Assembly: GCF_029916425.1 (NCBI RefSeq)
Contig: NZ_JAHAVQ010000005.1
Span: 89,786-153,785 of the forward strand
DNA: 64,000 nt
Source of the DNA: Liquorilactobacillus sicerae
GTDB lineage: Bacteria > Bacillota > Bacilli > Lactobacillales > Lactobacillaceae
Reading direction: 5' to 3'
Under the pieces are notes generated by a model, which saw nothing but the letters and a program-made list of their open reading frames with translations, was not told the DNA's origin and did not search any database. Made by a program: the position numbers and the translations under genes. Shown here in pieces: positions 49,844 to 58,144 of the stretch (its first letter is position 1; each line of letters opens with the position of its first letter).

Positions 49844-50977
49844 TCAATTATTATCTTTAGCCAATTTTTTTTCTAGAGCCTGATGCTCAGCATATGTTTT
49901 AGAAAAATAAACTTTACCGGTTTTTAAATTAGCAATAAAGTACAAGTAATCCTGATCCAAATCTTTTGGGTACAAAACAGCTTTAACTGAATCCAAACTA
50001 GGGTTATTAAAAGGACCTGGTCCGACTCCTTGATGCCGGTAAAGATTATATGGTGAATTTACCTTCAAATCTTTATAAGTAACATTTTTTTTATGCTTTC
50101 CCAATGCATATAATACTGAAATATCTGATTGAATCATCATCTTCTTGTTTAGACGATTTTCGAAAACTCCAGCAATTCGATAACGATCATCATTAGTGAC
50201 TCCTTCGCGCTCAACCAATGAAGCTAACGTTAAGGTCTTTTGGACGGTCCAGTTTTTCTTGCTGATCTCTGAATAATAGGGACTTAATACCTGATTTGTC
50301 TTGGCAACCATTTTTTCAATCAAATCACGCAAGTTTTCTTTTTTTCCAAGCATATAAGTTGCTGGATAAAGATAGCCTTCTAATTTATACCTAACGTGCT
50401 TAGCTTTGACAGCTGAAGATAACAACTGGGGATATTGTTTCGCCAGCTTATTTAAAAATCGCTGATTATTTAATAATTTCAAGAACTGTTTTTTACTATA
50501 TTTGGTTTTAGTTTGAACAACGTCACCAATCTGATCTGCGGTAACACCCTCACGAACTAAGACCTTGCCTGATTTGATTGATTCACTGGCACCACCTTTT
50601 TCTAATTTCTGAGCGATGGTTTTTAAGGTCATTGAAGATTTTAATTCATAATAACCAGCTTTAAAATTCGTAAAGTTATGTTTTTTGACATAGTAATCAA
50701 ACACAAAACTACTCTTGATGATATTCTTTTGTTCGAGAATACTGCCAATTTGTTTACTGTTACTGCCGATCGGGACTTTAACTTCAACAATTTTTTGACT
50801 CTTAGGATTCAGCGGCTTTAGCGATTGATCAAAATATTGATAGCCGCGCCAGCAAACAATCACAAGTAACACAATGATTAAACTAACGATTCCATAAATG
50901 ATTCGGTTAGCTTTTCGTTTATTAGATGTCGCTGCCTGTTTGCTTTCATTTAAACTGACATCTTTTTTTTCAGGCTT
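49844..50977 (-). CDS. mltG: Endolytic murein transglycosylase MltG (YceG-like)
   Basis: Cuts nascent peptidoglycan strands at the membrane. With start TTG 50977 (GGAGTGG before it) the 377-residue protein has a short basic cytoplasmic N-terminus, one membrane helix (IIYGIVSLIIVLLVIVCWRGY, about 27-46), and a LysM-like region. The YceG catalytic domain includes EGYLYPATYML, LASLVEREGVTNDDRYRIAGVFENRL with the catalytic Glu in the VERE motif, MMIQSDISVLYALG and SPYNLYRHQGVGPGPFNNPS. Confidence 0.94.
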   Translation of the reverse strand, partial: KPEKKDVSLNESKQAATSNKRKANRIIYGIVSLIIVLLVIVCWRGYQYFDQSLKPLNPKSQKIVEVKVPIGSNSKQIGSILEQKNIIKSSFVFDYYVKKHNFTNFKAGYYELKSSMTLKTIAQKLEKGGASESIKSGKVLVREGVTADQIGDVVQTKTKYSKKQFLKLLNNQRFLNKLAKQYPQLLSSAVKAKHVRYKLEGYLYPATYMLGKKENLRDLIEKMVAKTNQVLSPYYSEISKKNWTVQKTLTLASLVEREGVTNDDRYRIAGVFENRLNKKMMIQSDISVLYALGKHKKNVTYKDLKVNSPYNLYRHQGVGPGPFNNPSLDSVKAVLYPKDLDQDYLYFIANLKTGKVYFSKTYAEHQALEKKLAKDNN

Positions 50978-51060
50978 CAAATTACCACTCCATCTCCATT
51001 TGGTAAACACTATCTATTTCATTATACAAAACAATACTTAAAAATGCATTAACAAACTAA

Positions 51061-51095
51061 AGGAGCTGAAACAAAAATGAGTTGTTTCAGCTCCT
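51061..51095 (-). terminator. Terminator of pheST
   Basis: Perfect 14-base arms AGGAGCTGAAACAA / TTGTTTCAGCTCCT with a 7-base loop; the T-tract on the minus strand is weak (TTTAGTTTGTT). Confidence 0.8.
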
Positions 51096-51116
51096 ATTAA
51101 CCAATTCAAAAGTAAT

Positions 51117-53528
51117 TTACCGAATGACAGCTTTGAATTCACTTTGCAAACGATCCACAACATGGTCAAAATCTGTATTAACAATTTCATCCGACAAAGT
51201 TGTATCCGTAGCTTGATAAGTTAATTCATAAGCCAATGATTTTTTACCAGGCATAACACCTTTCCCTCGATAGACATCAAATAAATGGATGTCGACTAAA
51301 TAACTGCCGCCATGGGCATAAAGGTAGCTGACGATCTTTGAATTTTCAATATTTTGATCAACCGCTAAAGCAATATCCCGCTTGATTGCTGGATATTTCG
51401 AAACTGGCTGGAACACTTCTGCTTGGCTTGGCAGATCAATTATTTTTTGTAAATCAAGTTCAAAAACATAGGTTCGATCAATATGATATTCGGCACAAAT
51501 TGCCGGATGAACTTCACCAACAAAGCCCACAAATTCATCTTGAATATATATATCTGCCGTTCTTCCTGGATGCATTTCTTCATGACCGCTCGCTTTTTCA
51601 AAACGAACCTTCGTTGCTCCTAATCTCGTCAACAAGAATTCTACAATTCCTTTAATCACAAAGAAATCAACCGGGCGAACTTGTTCATGCCAACTACCGT
51701 TAATAAATTCTCCCGTCATAGCAGCCGCTACGTGTTCAACTTCTCGCGGCCGTTCTTGATTGCATTGGCGATAAAAGACCCGGCCCTCTTCATAAAGATC
51801 AACATTTTTAACTTTACGAGCAACATTATAAGCAACATCATCTAATAAACCGCTTAATAAATTCATTCTAATCGTTGTTCGATCAGAACTCATTGGGAAA
51901 CTGAGTTCAGTTGCTTCCGATGGCTCCATCATAAAACGACTGGCCTTTTGAGTTGTTGTTAATCCATACGAAATTGCTTGGTCCAAACCAGCTGTTTCCA
52001 ACAACTGCCTTACCTGCCGAATAATTTTTTGTTGGTAAGTATAGTGACCAGGGATTAATTCACCGCTTGGTAGAGTGGCTGGCAAATTGTCATAACCATA
52101 AATTCGCGCAACTTCTTCGATCAGATCCGCTGGAATGCTGATATCCCATCTTCTTGATGGAATCGTTACCGAATAATTTCCTTTTTGCTCTGCTACTTCA
52201 AAACCTAGCCGTTGAAAAATGTCCGTTACAGTGTCAGCTGAGAGCTCGGTTCCTAAAACCGCATTAATTTTTTGCAAAGTAATCGCAATTTTCACAGTTT
52301 GAGCTGGCTTTTGCGTTGCTGTCAATTGTTTAGCAACCACTTGCCCATCACCCAATTCAGCAATCATTTCAGCAGCAGCATCCAAAGCTTCAGCCACAGT
52401 TGCCGGATTGATCCCCCGCTCAAATCTCATTGATGCCTCGCTGTGCAAATTATGCCGTCGAGCCGTTTTACGAATTCGTGATGGATCAAAGACAGCTGCT
52501 TCTAAAGCTACAGTCGTTGTTTGATCTGTTACTCCAGTCCTTAAGCCTCCCATTGTACCAGCTAATGCTACTGGACCTCTAGCATCGGCAATGACAATAT
52601 CACGGCCAGCCCGCAATTTTCGCTGTTGTTCATCAAGCGTTTCTAACTGCTCACCATCTTTTGCCAACCGTACTTTAAGTTGCTTGCCTGCAAGTTGATC
52701 AAAATCAAATGAATGCAGTGGTTGACCATAATCCAGCAAAATGTAGTTAGTAACATCAACAACATTGTTAATCGGTCGTACACCAGCGTTCCAGAGACGT
52801 TTTTGTAACCATAGCGGACTTGCTTTGATTTTAAGGCCTTTAATGACCCGCATTAAATAAGTTGGAGCTAATTTTTGATCAACTTCAACTGTTAAAAGAT
52901 CATTAATTGAAGTCGTTGGATCTTCTTTGACATTAGGATGTTTAAAGTGAAGTTGTTGGTCATAAATAGCAGCTAACTCATAAGCCGTACCCCGCATGCT
53001 CAGCATATCTGCCCGGTTTGGTGTCACATCTAAATCAATGATCGTTTCGTCCATTCCTAAATAAGGGAAAACACTGTTACCAACTTGAGCATCATCTGGT
53101 AAAAAATATATTCCGTTGGCAAATTCTTTAGGAACTACACTATCGCTAAAACCGATTTCCTGCAATGAACAAATCATACCGTCGGAAATTTCTCCGCGCA
53201 TTTTTGCTCGCTTAATTTTGATATTATTGGCGATCCGTGCACCTGGCAAAGCAACAATAACTTTCTTTTTAGCCTGCAGATTAGGAGCGCCACATAAAAT
53301 CTGAACAGGTTCTGCTTTGCCAATATCCACTTGACAGATATTTAAATGATCCGAATCAGGATGTGGCTTTGCCTCACTGACATATCCCACAACAAGTCCC
53401 TTTAAACCATCTGACAAGCAATATGTCTGATCGACCTCAACTGCCGTTCGTTCGATCTTTTCTGCCAGTTGTTGAGGATCAACTAACAAATCAAGATAAT
53501 CCTGCAACCATTTTGTCGAAATCTTCAT
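51117..53528 (-). CDS. pheT: Phenylalanyl-tRNA synthetase beta subunit
   Basis: Non-catalytic large subunit of the alpha2-beta2 enzyme, holding the editing site. It is 803 residues long, with an N-terminal tRNA-binding (EMAP-like) domain (HPDSDHLNICQVDIGK...ILCGAPNL, about 40-150), B3/B4 editing domain, B5 DNA-binding-like domain, catalytic-like domain, and a C-terminal ferredoxin-fold anticodon domain (VSKYPAIKRDIALAVD). ATG 53528 is chosen because the AAGGAG at the pheS end is 9 bases before it; TTG 53534 would be too near. Confidence 0.97.
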   Translation of the reverse strand: MKISTKWLQDYLDLLVDPQQLAEKIERTAVEVDQTYCLSDGLKGLVVGYVSEAKPHPDSDHLNICQVDIGKAEPVQILCGAPNLQAKKKVIVALPGARIANNIKIKRAKMRGEISDGMICSLQEIGFSDSVVPKEFANGIYFLPDDAQVGNSVFPYLGMDETIIDLDVTPNRADMLSMRGTAYELAAIYDQQLHFKHPNVKEDPTTSINDLLTVEVDQKLAPTYLMRVIKGLKIKASPLWLQKRLWNAGVRPINNVVDVTNYILLDYGQPLHSFDFDQLAGKQLKVRLAKDGEQLETLDEQQRKLRAGRDIVIADARGPVALAGTMGGLRTGVTDQTTTVALEAAVFDPSRIRKTARRHNLHSEASMRFERGINPATVAEALDAAAEMIAELGDGQVVAKQLTATQKPAQTVKIAITLQKINAVLGTELSADTVTDIFQRLGFEVAEQKGNYSVTIPSRRWDISIPADLIEEVARIYGYDNLPATLPSGELIPGHYTYQQKIIRQVRQLLETAGLDQAISYGLTTTQKASRFMMEPSEATELSFPMSSDRTTIRMNLLSGLLDDVAYNVARKVKNVDLYEEGRVFYRQCNQERPREVEHVAAAMTGEFINGSWHEQVRPVDFFVIKGIVEFLLTRLGATKVRFEKASGHEEMHPGRTADIYIQDEFVGFVGEVHPAICAEYHIDRTYVFELDLQKIIDLPSQAEVFQPVSKYPAIKRDIALAVDQNIENSKIVSYLYAHGGSYLVDIHLFDVYRGKGVMPGKKSLAYELTYQATDTTLSDEIVNTDFDHVVDRLQSEFKAVIR

Positions 53529-53534
53529 CTTCAA

Positions 53535-54581
53535 TTACTCCTTTTGTGAAAATTGTTCTAAGACACGGACATCATTCAAATAAAAATCACGAATATCATC
53601 AACACCATATTTCAACATAGCAAAGCGATCTGGACCTAAACCAAAAGCAAAACCGCCAAAGATTTGCGGATCAACACCTGCCATTTTTAAAACGTTTGGA
53701 TGAACCATTCCCGCACCTAACACTTCGATCCAGCCGGTTTGCTTGCAAACCTGACAACCTTCTCCACCACATTTAAAGCAGGAAACGTCTACTTCAACCG
53801 ATGGCTCAGTAAATGGAAAATAGCTTGGACGTAATCTAATCTGACGTTTTGCGCCAAAAACTGTTTGAGCAATTTTTTCAAGCGTGCCCTTTAAATCAGC
53901 CATCGTCACATGTTTGTCAATCACTAGACCCTCTACTTGATGAAATTGATGGGAATGGGTTGCATCATCGGTATCACGTCGATAAACCTTACCAGGAGAA
54001 ATCATCTTCAACGGGCCCGCAGAGAAATCGTGTTTTTCCATTGTCCGTGCTTGAACTGGTGAAGTTTGTGTTCGCATTAAAATTTGATCAGTAATATAAA
54101 AAGTATCTTGCATATCACGAGCCGGATGATCCTTAGGCAAGTTCATCATCTCAAAATTATAATGATCTTCTTCAACTTCTGGTCCATCAACGACTTGATA
54201 GCCCATCCCTAAAAACAACTTCTCAATTTGATCGATCACTTGCATAATAATATGTGGTGTGCCTGCTTTAACAGGTACTCCTGGCAAAGTTACATCAATT
54301 GCTTCATGTTCCAACTTTTTGGAATTTAAAATCAGCTCGACTTGCTCTTTTTGTTTAGCAATGGCAGCAGTTAGTTCATCTCTGACCGTATTTGCAAAAC
54401 TGCCAATTTGTGGGCGTTGTTCTTTAGGTAAATCACGCATTCCTCGTAAAATTTCAGTAATTGGCCCTTTTTTACCCAATAAATGAACTCTAATTTCGTT
54501 GATCTTATCTAAATTATCTGTCTGCTTAATTTCAGATAGAGCTTGTTGCTCCAGCTGGTGTAATTTCTCTTGCAAATTCAT
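53535..54581 (-). CDS. pheS: Phenylalanyl-tRNA synthetase alpha subunit
   Basis: Catalytic subunit. The 348-residue protein has an N-terminal coiled coil that binds tRNA and the class II core: motif 1 region [24 protein letters not shown], motif 2 with [25 protein letters not shown], and motif 3 with [25 protein letters not shown]. The Ala of the GFAFGLG segment corresponds to the Phe-pocket residue region. A cysteine pair set ([17 protein letters not shown]) is present near 260. It is controlled by the upstream T-box. Confidence 0.98.
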   Translation of the reverse strand: MNLQEKLHQLEQQALSEIKQTDNLDKINEIRVHLLGKKGPITEILRGMRDLPKEQRPQIGSFANTVRDELTAAIAKQKEQVELILNSKKLEHEAIDVTLPGVPVKAGTPHIIMQVIDQIEKLFLGMGYQVVDGPEVEEDHYNFEMMNLPKDHPARDMQDTFYITDQILMRTQTSPVQARTMEKHDFSAGPLKMISPGKVYRRDTDDATHSHQFHQVEGLVIDKHVTMADLKGTLEKIAQTVFGAKRQIRLRPSYFPFTEPSVEVDVSCFKCGGEGCQVCKQTGWIEVLGAGMVHPNVLKMAGVDPQIFGGFAFGLGPDRFAMLKYGVDDIRDFYLNDVRVLEQFSQKE

Positions 54582-54605
54582 TTTTACTCATCATTCCTTT
54601 CTAAA

Positions 54606-54855
54606 ACAATAAAAAAAAACCCGTCCCCCCAAAAGGGACGAGGCACGCGTTACCACCCTAATTTTGAAATGCTCGAACATTCCAACACTCAAATAGATAA
54701 CGGTCTCCCGGCAGATCATTCATTAAATCGCAAATCCCGATTGCAACTCTGGAAATGAAATTCATATGTCTCTTAGGAATTGCTTGCAGCAGCTGCAACT
54801 CTCTCTGAAACTAAAAGATCATATTACTAGCTTCCTTCAATGTTTTTCAATTTTT
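54606..54855 (-). promoter_or_regulatory. T-box leader of pheST
   Basis: Senses uncharged tRNA-Phe by transcription antitermination. The minus strand contains the T-box core AGGGTGGTAACGCG (54659-54646). It is followed directly by a terminator, CGTCCC (54640-54635) with GGGACG (54627-54622) and nine T. The stem I part has AGAGAGTTGCAGCTGCTGCAAGC near 54803-54780. UUC triplets at 54752-54759 are candidate specifier codons for Phe, though I could not fold stem I fully. About 250 bases, typical for the class. Confidence 0.93.
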
Positions 54856-54856
54856 C

Positions 54857-54885
54857 AGTTTAAACGTTCAATTTGTTTTCGTCAA
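54857..54885 (-). promoter_or_regulatory. Promoter of the pheST T-box leader
   Basis: Minus strand TTGACG (54880-54885), 17-base spacer, TAAACT (54857-54862). Confidence 0.7.
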
Positions 54886-54892
54886 GTCTGGG

Positions 54893-55234
54893 TTACTGAC
54901 AATCATCCAGTGAATACCATTTTTCAGCCCATTTATGGATATCGATCATGACTTGACTTAAATCAAGGCCCTGTTTAGTCAACTTGTAAACTGGCCGACA
55001 ATCTGAAACCAATTCACGACTAATAATTCCATCTTCTTCAAGTTCACGCAAACGTTCAACTAAAACGCGATCACTACATTTTGAAATCTTAGCTGTTAAT
55101 TCCTTAAAACGCTGTGGACCTTCATTCAATAAAACATCAATAATTAAACCATTCCATTTTTTCCCCAAAATACCAAAAGTTTTTTCAAATTTTGGACAGA
55201 CTTTAAAATCAACAACTGTTCCTGTTTCAGGCAT
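54893..55234 (-). CDS. HxlR-family transcriptional regulator
   Basis: Winged-helix regulator, often redox- or aldehyde-responsive. The 113-residue protein has the family core CPKFEKTFGILGKKWNGLIIDVLL, RFKELTAKISKCSDRVLVERLRELEEDGII, and RPVYKLTKQGLDL. The N-terminal Cys (about residue 13), conserved as the sensing thiol in members such as HypR and YodB, is present. The target gene cannot be told from position: neither neighbour is an obvious oxidoreductase. ATG 55234 has GAGGAT in front. Confidence 0.9.
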   Translation of the reverse strand: MPETGTVVDFKVCPKFEKTFGILGKKWNGLIIDVLLNEGPQRFKELTAKISKCSDRVLVERLRELEEDGIISRELVSDCRPVYKLTKQGLDLSQVMIDIHKWAEKWYSLDDCQ

Positions 55235-55296
55235 CAATTATCCTCCCCTCAAAGAAAATAAAATTTACTATTAAAACAAGTATATCATTTTTAACC

Positions 55297-55330
55297 AAAA
55301 AAAGAGCTGCTTTTTAATCAAAGACAGCTC
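55297..55330 (-). terminator. Terminator between HD protein gene and hxlR
   Basis: Minus strand GAGCTG (55330-55325) pairs with CAGCTC (55309-55304), with a partial CTTT/AAAG inner stem, followed by seven T. Confidence 0.8.
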
Positions 55331-55337
55331 ACTAACT

Positions 55338-55838
55338 CTAATTTGAAATTTTCAAATGCTGTTTCACCCTTTTTTCATATCGAAAAAAGAGCGGTAAACT
55401 AAATTCTGAAGTAGCTTCATATTTATCGACTGCTGTAACAATATAACTCTCAGGATACCTTGGCGGCATCAGAGTTGCACCCCACATATGTTTAAGAATA
55501 ATATCACGTTCCAGCACACTGAGATGCGTGAATTTCTCGGCATTTCTAACTGCAATTCGCGGATGGATCCAGGCATGTGTACCACTATTGAATTTAGTCG
55601 TTCGCCAATCATAATAAAACAAATCATGCAATAATCCAGCCCGAGCTGTTGCACGTGCATTTAAGTGCAATCTCTTTGCGATTCGGTAACTATCATATGA
55701 AACTGAAATTGAATGCTCCAACCGATTTGAAAAGTAATGCTGTTTATAATTAGCCAAACTCCGAACTTCTGGACGTTCCAATAACTCACCAACATAGCTC
55801 AAATACTCTTGATCTTGACGCCATTCATCTTTTTTCAT
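55338..55838 (-). CDS. HD-domain protein (predicted phosphohydrolase)
   Basis: Metal-dependent phosphohydrolase fold; substrate unknown. The 166-residue protein has the HD ligands His42 (RLEHSISV), His71-Asp72 (GLLHDLFYYD) and Asp138 (AVDKYEATSE). The insertion WIHPRIAVRNAEKF and KHMWGATLMPPRYPESYIV is the pattern of small stand-alone HD proteins in lactobacilli. It is followed by a terminator; upstream the SpoU methyltransferase gene ends 97 bases away. Confidence 0.88.
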   Translation of the reverse strand: MKKDEWRQDQEYLSYVGELLERPEVRSLANYKQHYFSNRLEHSISVSYDSYRIAKRLHLNARATARAGLLHDLFYYDWRTTKFNSGTHAWIHPRIAVRNAEKFTHLSVLERDIILKHMWGATLMPPRYPESYIVTAVDKYEATSEFSLPLFFRYEKRVKQHLKISN

Positions 55839-55934
55839 ATAATACCTCTCTTATTAAAGCTACTTTCATAGTAAAGCATTTCATGGATCTTTTTCAAGAG
55901 AAAACCGTTAAAATCATCGCTGATTTAAAAAAAT

Positions 55935-56711
55935 TTAATAATTGTTAAGTTGAAACATTAAAATGCCAGCCGCTACCGCCACATTCAATGATTCGGCTTG
56001 ACCCTGGATCGGAATATAAATATTTTGAGTCGTTTGTTTTAGCAATTGAGGATCGACGCCATTACCTTCATTCCCCATAATCAACGCAAAATTATGAGCA
56101 CGCTTGACCTGACGATAATCTAAAGCCTGCGCATTAACTTCTGTTCCCCAAACTGGGTAACCCTGCTGAGCAAAGGCTGTAAGCCAATCGGCTAATTTAC
56201 CTGTGAACAGTTTAATATGAAATTGACTTCCTTGCATTGAGCGGACAACTTTTGGTTGAAACAAATCCGCTGTTCCTCTGCCAAAGACTACCCCAGTAAA
56301 GCCGGCAGCATCAGCTGTTCTAACCATTGTTCCGATATTTCCAGGATCTTGCACATTATCAAGCAGCAGCCATTTCCCAGCAAGATCAGGCGAAATTTCA
56401 GCAAGACTTTTTTCAAGTGCAACAACCGCAAAAATTCCTTGCGGATGATCTGTATCACTAATTTTTTCAGCAACTGCCGGTGAAATTAAAATTAGTGGCT
56501 GGTCTTTAGTAATCAACTCCGTTAGCTCTGCTTGTTCCTTAAAATCAGCTGTGACTAAAATGACTTGTATTTTTACTTGTGCTAACAATGCCTCTTTAAC
56601 TAAATGCCATCCTTCTAATAAGTAGGATTGTTGATTTTTTCGGCCTTTTTTGTTTTTTAATTTTGTCCAATTTTTAACGTAACCATTTTGAATCGACTCA
56701 ATTTTTTTCAT
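55935..56711 (-). CDS. TrmH/SpoU family RNA 2'-O-methyltransferase
   Basis: SAM-dependent RNA methyltransferase of the knotted SPOUT class, likely acting on rRNA or tRNA. The 258 residues have an N-terminal substrate-binding domain (SIQNGYVKNWTKLKNKKGR) and the catalytic domain with LLDNVQDPGNIGTMVRTADAAGF (motif 1), IMGNEGNGVD (motif 2) and IPIQGQAESLNVAVAAGILMFQL (motif 3). Exact target not known. It is divergent from the acylphosphatase gene. Confidence 0.93.
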   Translation of the reverse strand: MKKIESIQNGYVKNWTKLKNKKGRKNQQSYLLEGWHLVKEALLAQVKIQVILVTADFKEQAELTELITKDQPLILISPAVAEKISDTDHPQGIFAVVALEKSLAEISPDLAGKWLLLDNVQDPGNIGTMVRTADAAGFTGVVFGRGTADLFQPKVVRSMQGSQFHIKLFTGKLADWLTAFAQQGYPVWGTEVNAQALDYRQVKRAHNFALIMGNEGNGVDPQLLKQTTQNIYIPIQGQAESLNVAVAAGILMFQLNNY

Positions 56712-56727
56712 TGTTTGACCCCATTAA

Positions 56728-56755
56728 TTGATTAAATACTGTGACTTAGTATAAC
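56728..56755 (+). promoter_or_regulatory. Predicted promoter of acylphosphatase gene
   Basis: TTGATT (56728-56733), 16-base spacer, TATAAC (56750-56755). The same AT-rich stretch on the other strand has an extended -10 type TGTTATACT that may serve the divergent methyltransferase gene. Confidence 0.55.
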
Positions 56756-56793
56756 ATAGAAATAAAATAAAAATAATTGTCAAGGTGATTAAT

Positions 56794-57069
56794 ATGATAG
56801 CTGTAAGGATAAAGGTTTATGGTCTCGTTCAAGGAGTTGGTTTTCGCTATTGCACCAAAATTTTGGCTGATCGCTTAAAAATTGCCGGTATTGTCCGCAA
56901 TGAGGCTGATGGTTCTGTTTACATTGAAGCTCAAGGACCAGCAATTGTAATTCAGGAATTCATAGCAAAAGTAAAGTTGTCTCCATCTCCTAGTGGTCGC
57001 GTTGAAAAAACAGAGGTTTCTTTGATTGAACCGAATCGAAACTATCAAAAATTTCGTGTTACTTACTAA
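56794..57069 (+). CDS. acyP: Acylphosphatase
   Basis: Hydrolyses carboxyl-phosphate bonds of acyl phosphates. From ATG 56794 (AAGGTGATT before it; an in-frame GTG lies three codons earlier) the 91-residue protein has the two catalytic residues of the family: Arg18 in VQGVGFR and Asn36 in GIVRNEADGSV. It is followed after about 100 bases by yidC, a neighbourhood common in lactobacilli. Confidence 0.95.
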   Translation: MIAVRIKVYGLVQGVGFRYCTKILADRLKIAGIVRNEADGSVYIEAQGPAIVIQEFIAKVKLSPSPSGRVEKTEVSLIEPNRNYQKFRVTY

Positions 57070-57104
57070 AGAATGAAGAAAATCTTAATTAATTAAAAAC
57101 AAAA

Positions 57105-57133
57105 TTGAAAAAGGGCAACAGATAAAGTATAGT
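57105..57133 (+). promoter_or_regulatory. Promoter of yidC
   Basis: TTGAAA (57105-57110), 17-base spacer, TATAGT (57128-57133), 33 bases before the ATG. Confidence 0.75.
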
Positions 57134-57166
57134 AAATTACGTAGTTCATTTGAAAGGGATTAGATC

Positions 57167-58105
57167 ATGAAAAAATTAAAACGTTTTATAATGCTGCCTC
57201 TCTTTTTTTCGTTAGCCTTTTTTCTCAGTGGCTGTGTCCAACGAACGAGCAGTGGAAAACCATACGGAGTAGTTTACGACTACTTAGCAGTGCCTACTCA
57301 ACATATAATGGTCGGCTTATCTAATCAGCTGGGTGGAAGTTTTGGTTGGGCAATTATTGTGATTACTTTTATTGTTCGCTTAGCTTTAATGCCATTGATG
57401 TTACGTCAATCAAAACAAGCAACTGTTCAACAAGAAAAATTGTCATCAATTCGACCTCAGCTGGTGGAAATCCAAGAGAAACAAAAGGAAGCTAAAACAG
57501 CCGAGGAAAAAAATTTGGTAAGTCAGCAGATGATGGAACTCTATCGAAATAATGGAGTATCGTTGACCGGCGGAATTGGTTGTTTACCGATTTTGATTCA
57601 AATGCCAATTTTTGCTGCTTTATATGCAGCTATCCAGTACTCTCCAGAGTTATCAAAATCATATTTTATGGGAATCAATTTGGGACAGAAAAGCTACATT
57701 TTAGCAATTCTGACGTTCTTGATCTACTTGTTCCAAGGTTACCTCTCAACTTTGGGGGTTCCAGCTGAGCAAAAAAAGCAAATGCAATCGATGATGTTTA
57801 TGAGCCCAATCATGTTGACTGCAATGACTTTGTTTTCACCGGCCGGCTTAGGTCTCTACTTCTTTATTGGTGGAATTTTTGCCTGTATTCAAGTTGTCTT
57901 GATCAACTTAATGCGACCAAAAATCAGAGCTGAAATTCAAGCTGAATTAAAGAAGAATCCACCGAAGAAAATTGTTCATGAAGAAGTTCAAAAGGCTTCA
58001 ACCAGTTTGAAACATGAAAAAGCTGAAATTGAAAAAGTTACTAAAGAAAAGATTGCTAATCGTAACCGCAAACGAAATGCCGGCAAACAAAATCGCCATA
58101 AATAA
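57167..58105 (+). CDS. yidC: Membrane protein insertase YidC (Oxa1 family)
   Basis: Inserts proteins into the cytoplasmic membrane. The 312-residue protein carries a lipoprotein signal peptide with the lipobox LSGC (Cys23), followed by about five membrane segments: GWAIIVITFIVRLALMPLML, the central Met/Phe-rich QMPIFAALYAA region, and SMMFMSPIMLTAMTLFSPAGLGLYFFIGG. A hydrophilic coiled region about residues 78-115 and a Lys-rich C-terminal tail (KIANRNRKRNAGKQNRHK) of the YidC2/SpoIIIJ type for ribosome contact are present. Whether a second yidC exists elsewhere cannot be seen. Confidence 0.96.
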   Translation: MKKLKRFIMLPLFFSLAFFLSGCVQRTSSGKPYGVVYDYLAVPTQHIMVGLSNQLGGSFGWAIIVITFIVRLALMPLMLRQSKQATVQQEKLSSIRPQLVEIQEKQKEAKTAEEKNLVSQQMMELYRNNGVSLTGGIGCLPILIQMPIFAALYAAIQYSPELSKSYFMGINLGQKSYILAILTFLIYLFQGYLSTLGVPAEQKKQMQSMMFMSPIMLTAMTLFSPAGLGLYFFIGGIFACIQVVLINLMRPKIRAEIQAELKKNPPKKIVHEEVQKASTSLKHEKAEIEKVTKEKIANRNRKRNAGKQNRHK

Positions 58106-58107
58106 AC

Positions 58108-58142
58108 AAAAAAGCTGAATTCAATAAGAATTCAGCTTTTTT
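58108..58142. terminator. Bidirectional terminator between yidC and the sensor kinase gene
   Basis: Perfect 15-base arms AAAAAAGCTGAATTC / GAATTCAGCTTTTTT with a 5-base loop, between convergent genes. Confidence 0.92.
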
Positions 58143-58144
58143 GT

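Noticed and set aside
54570..54758. 62-codon + strand ORF
   Set aside because: It is antisense to the pheST T-box, which explains the sequence.
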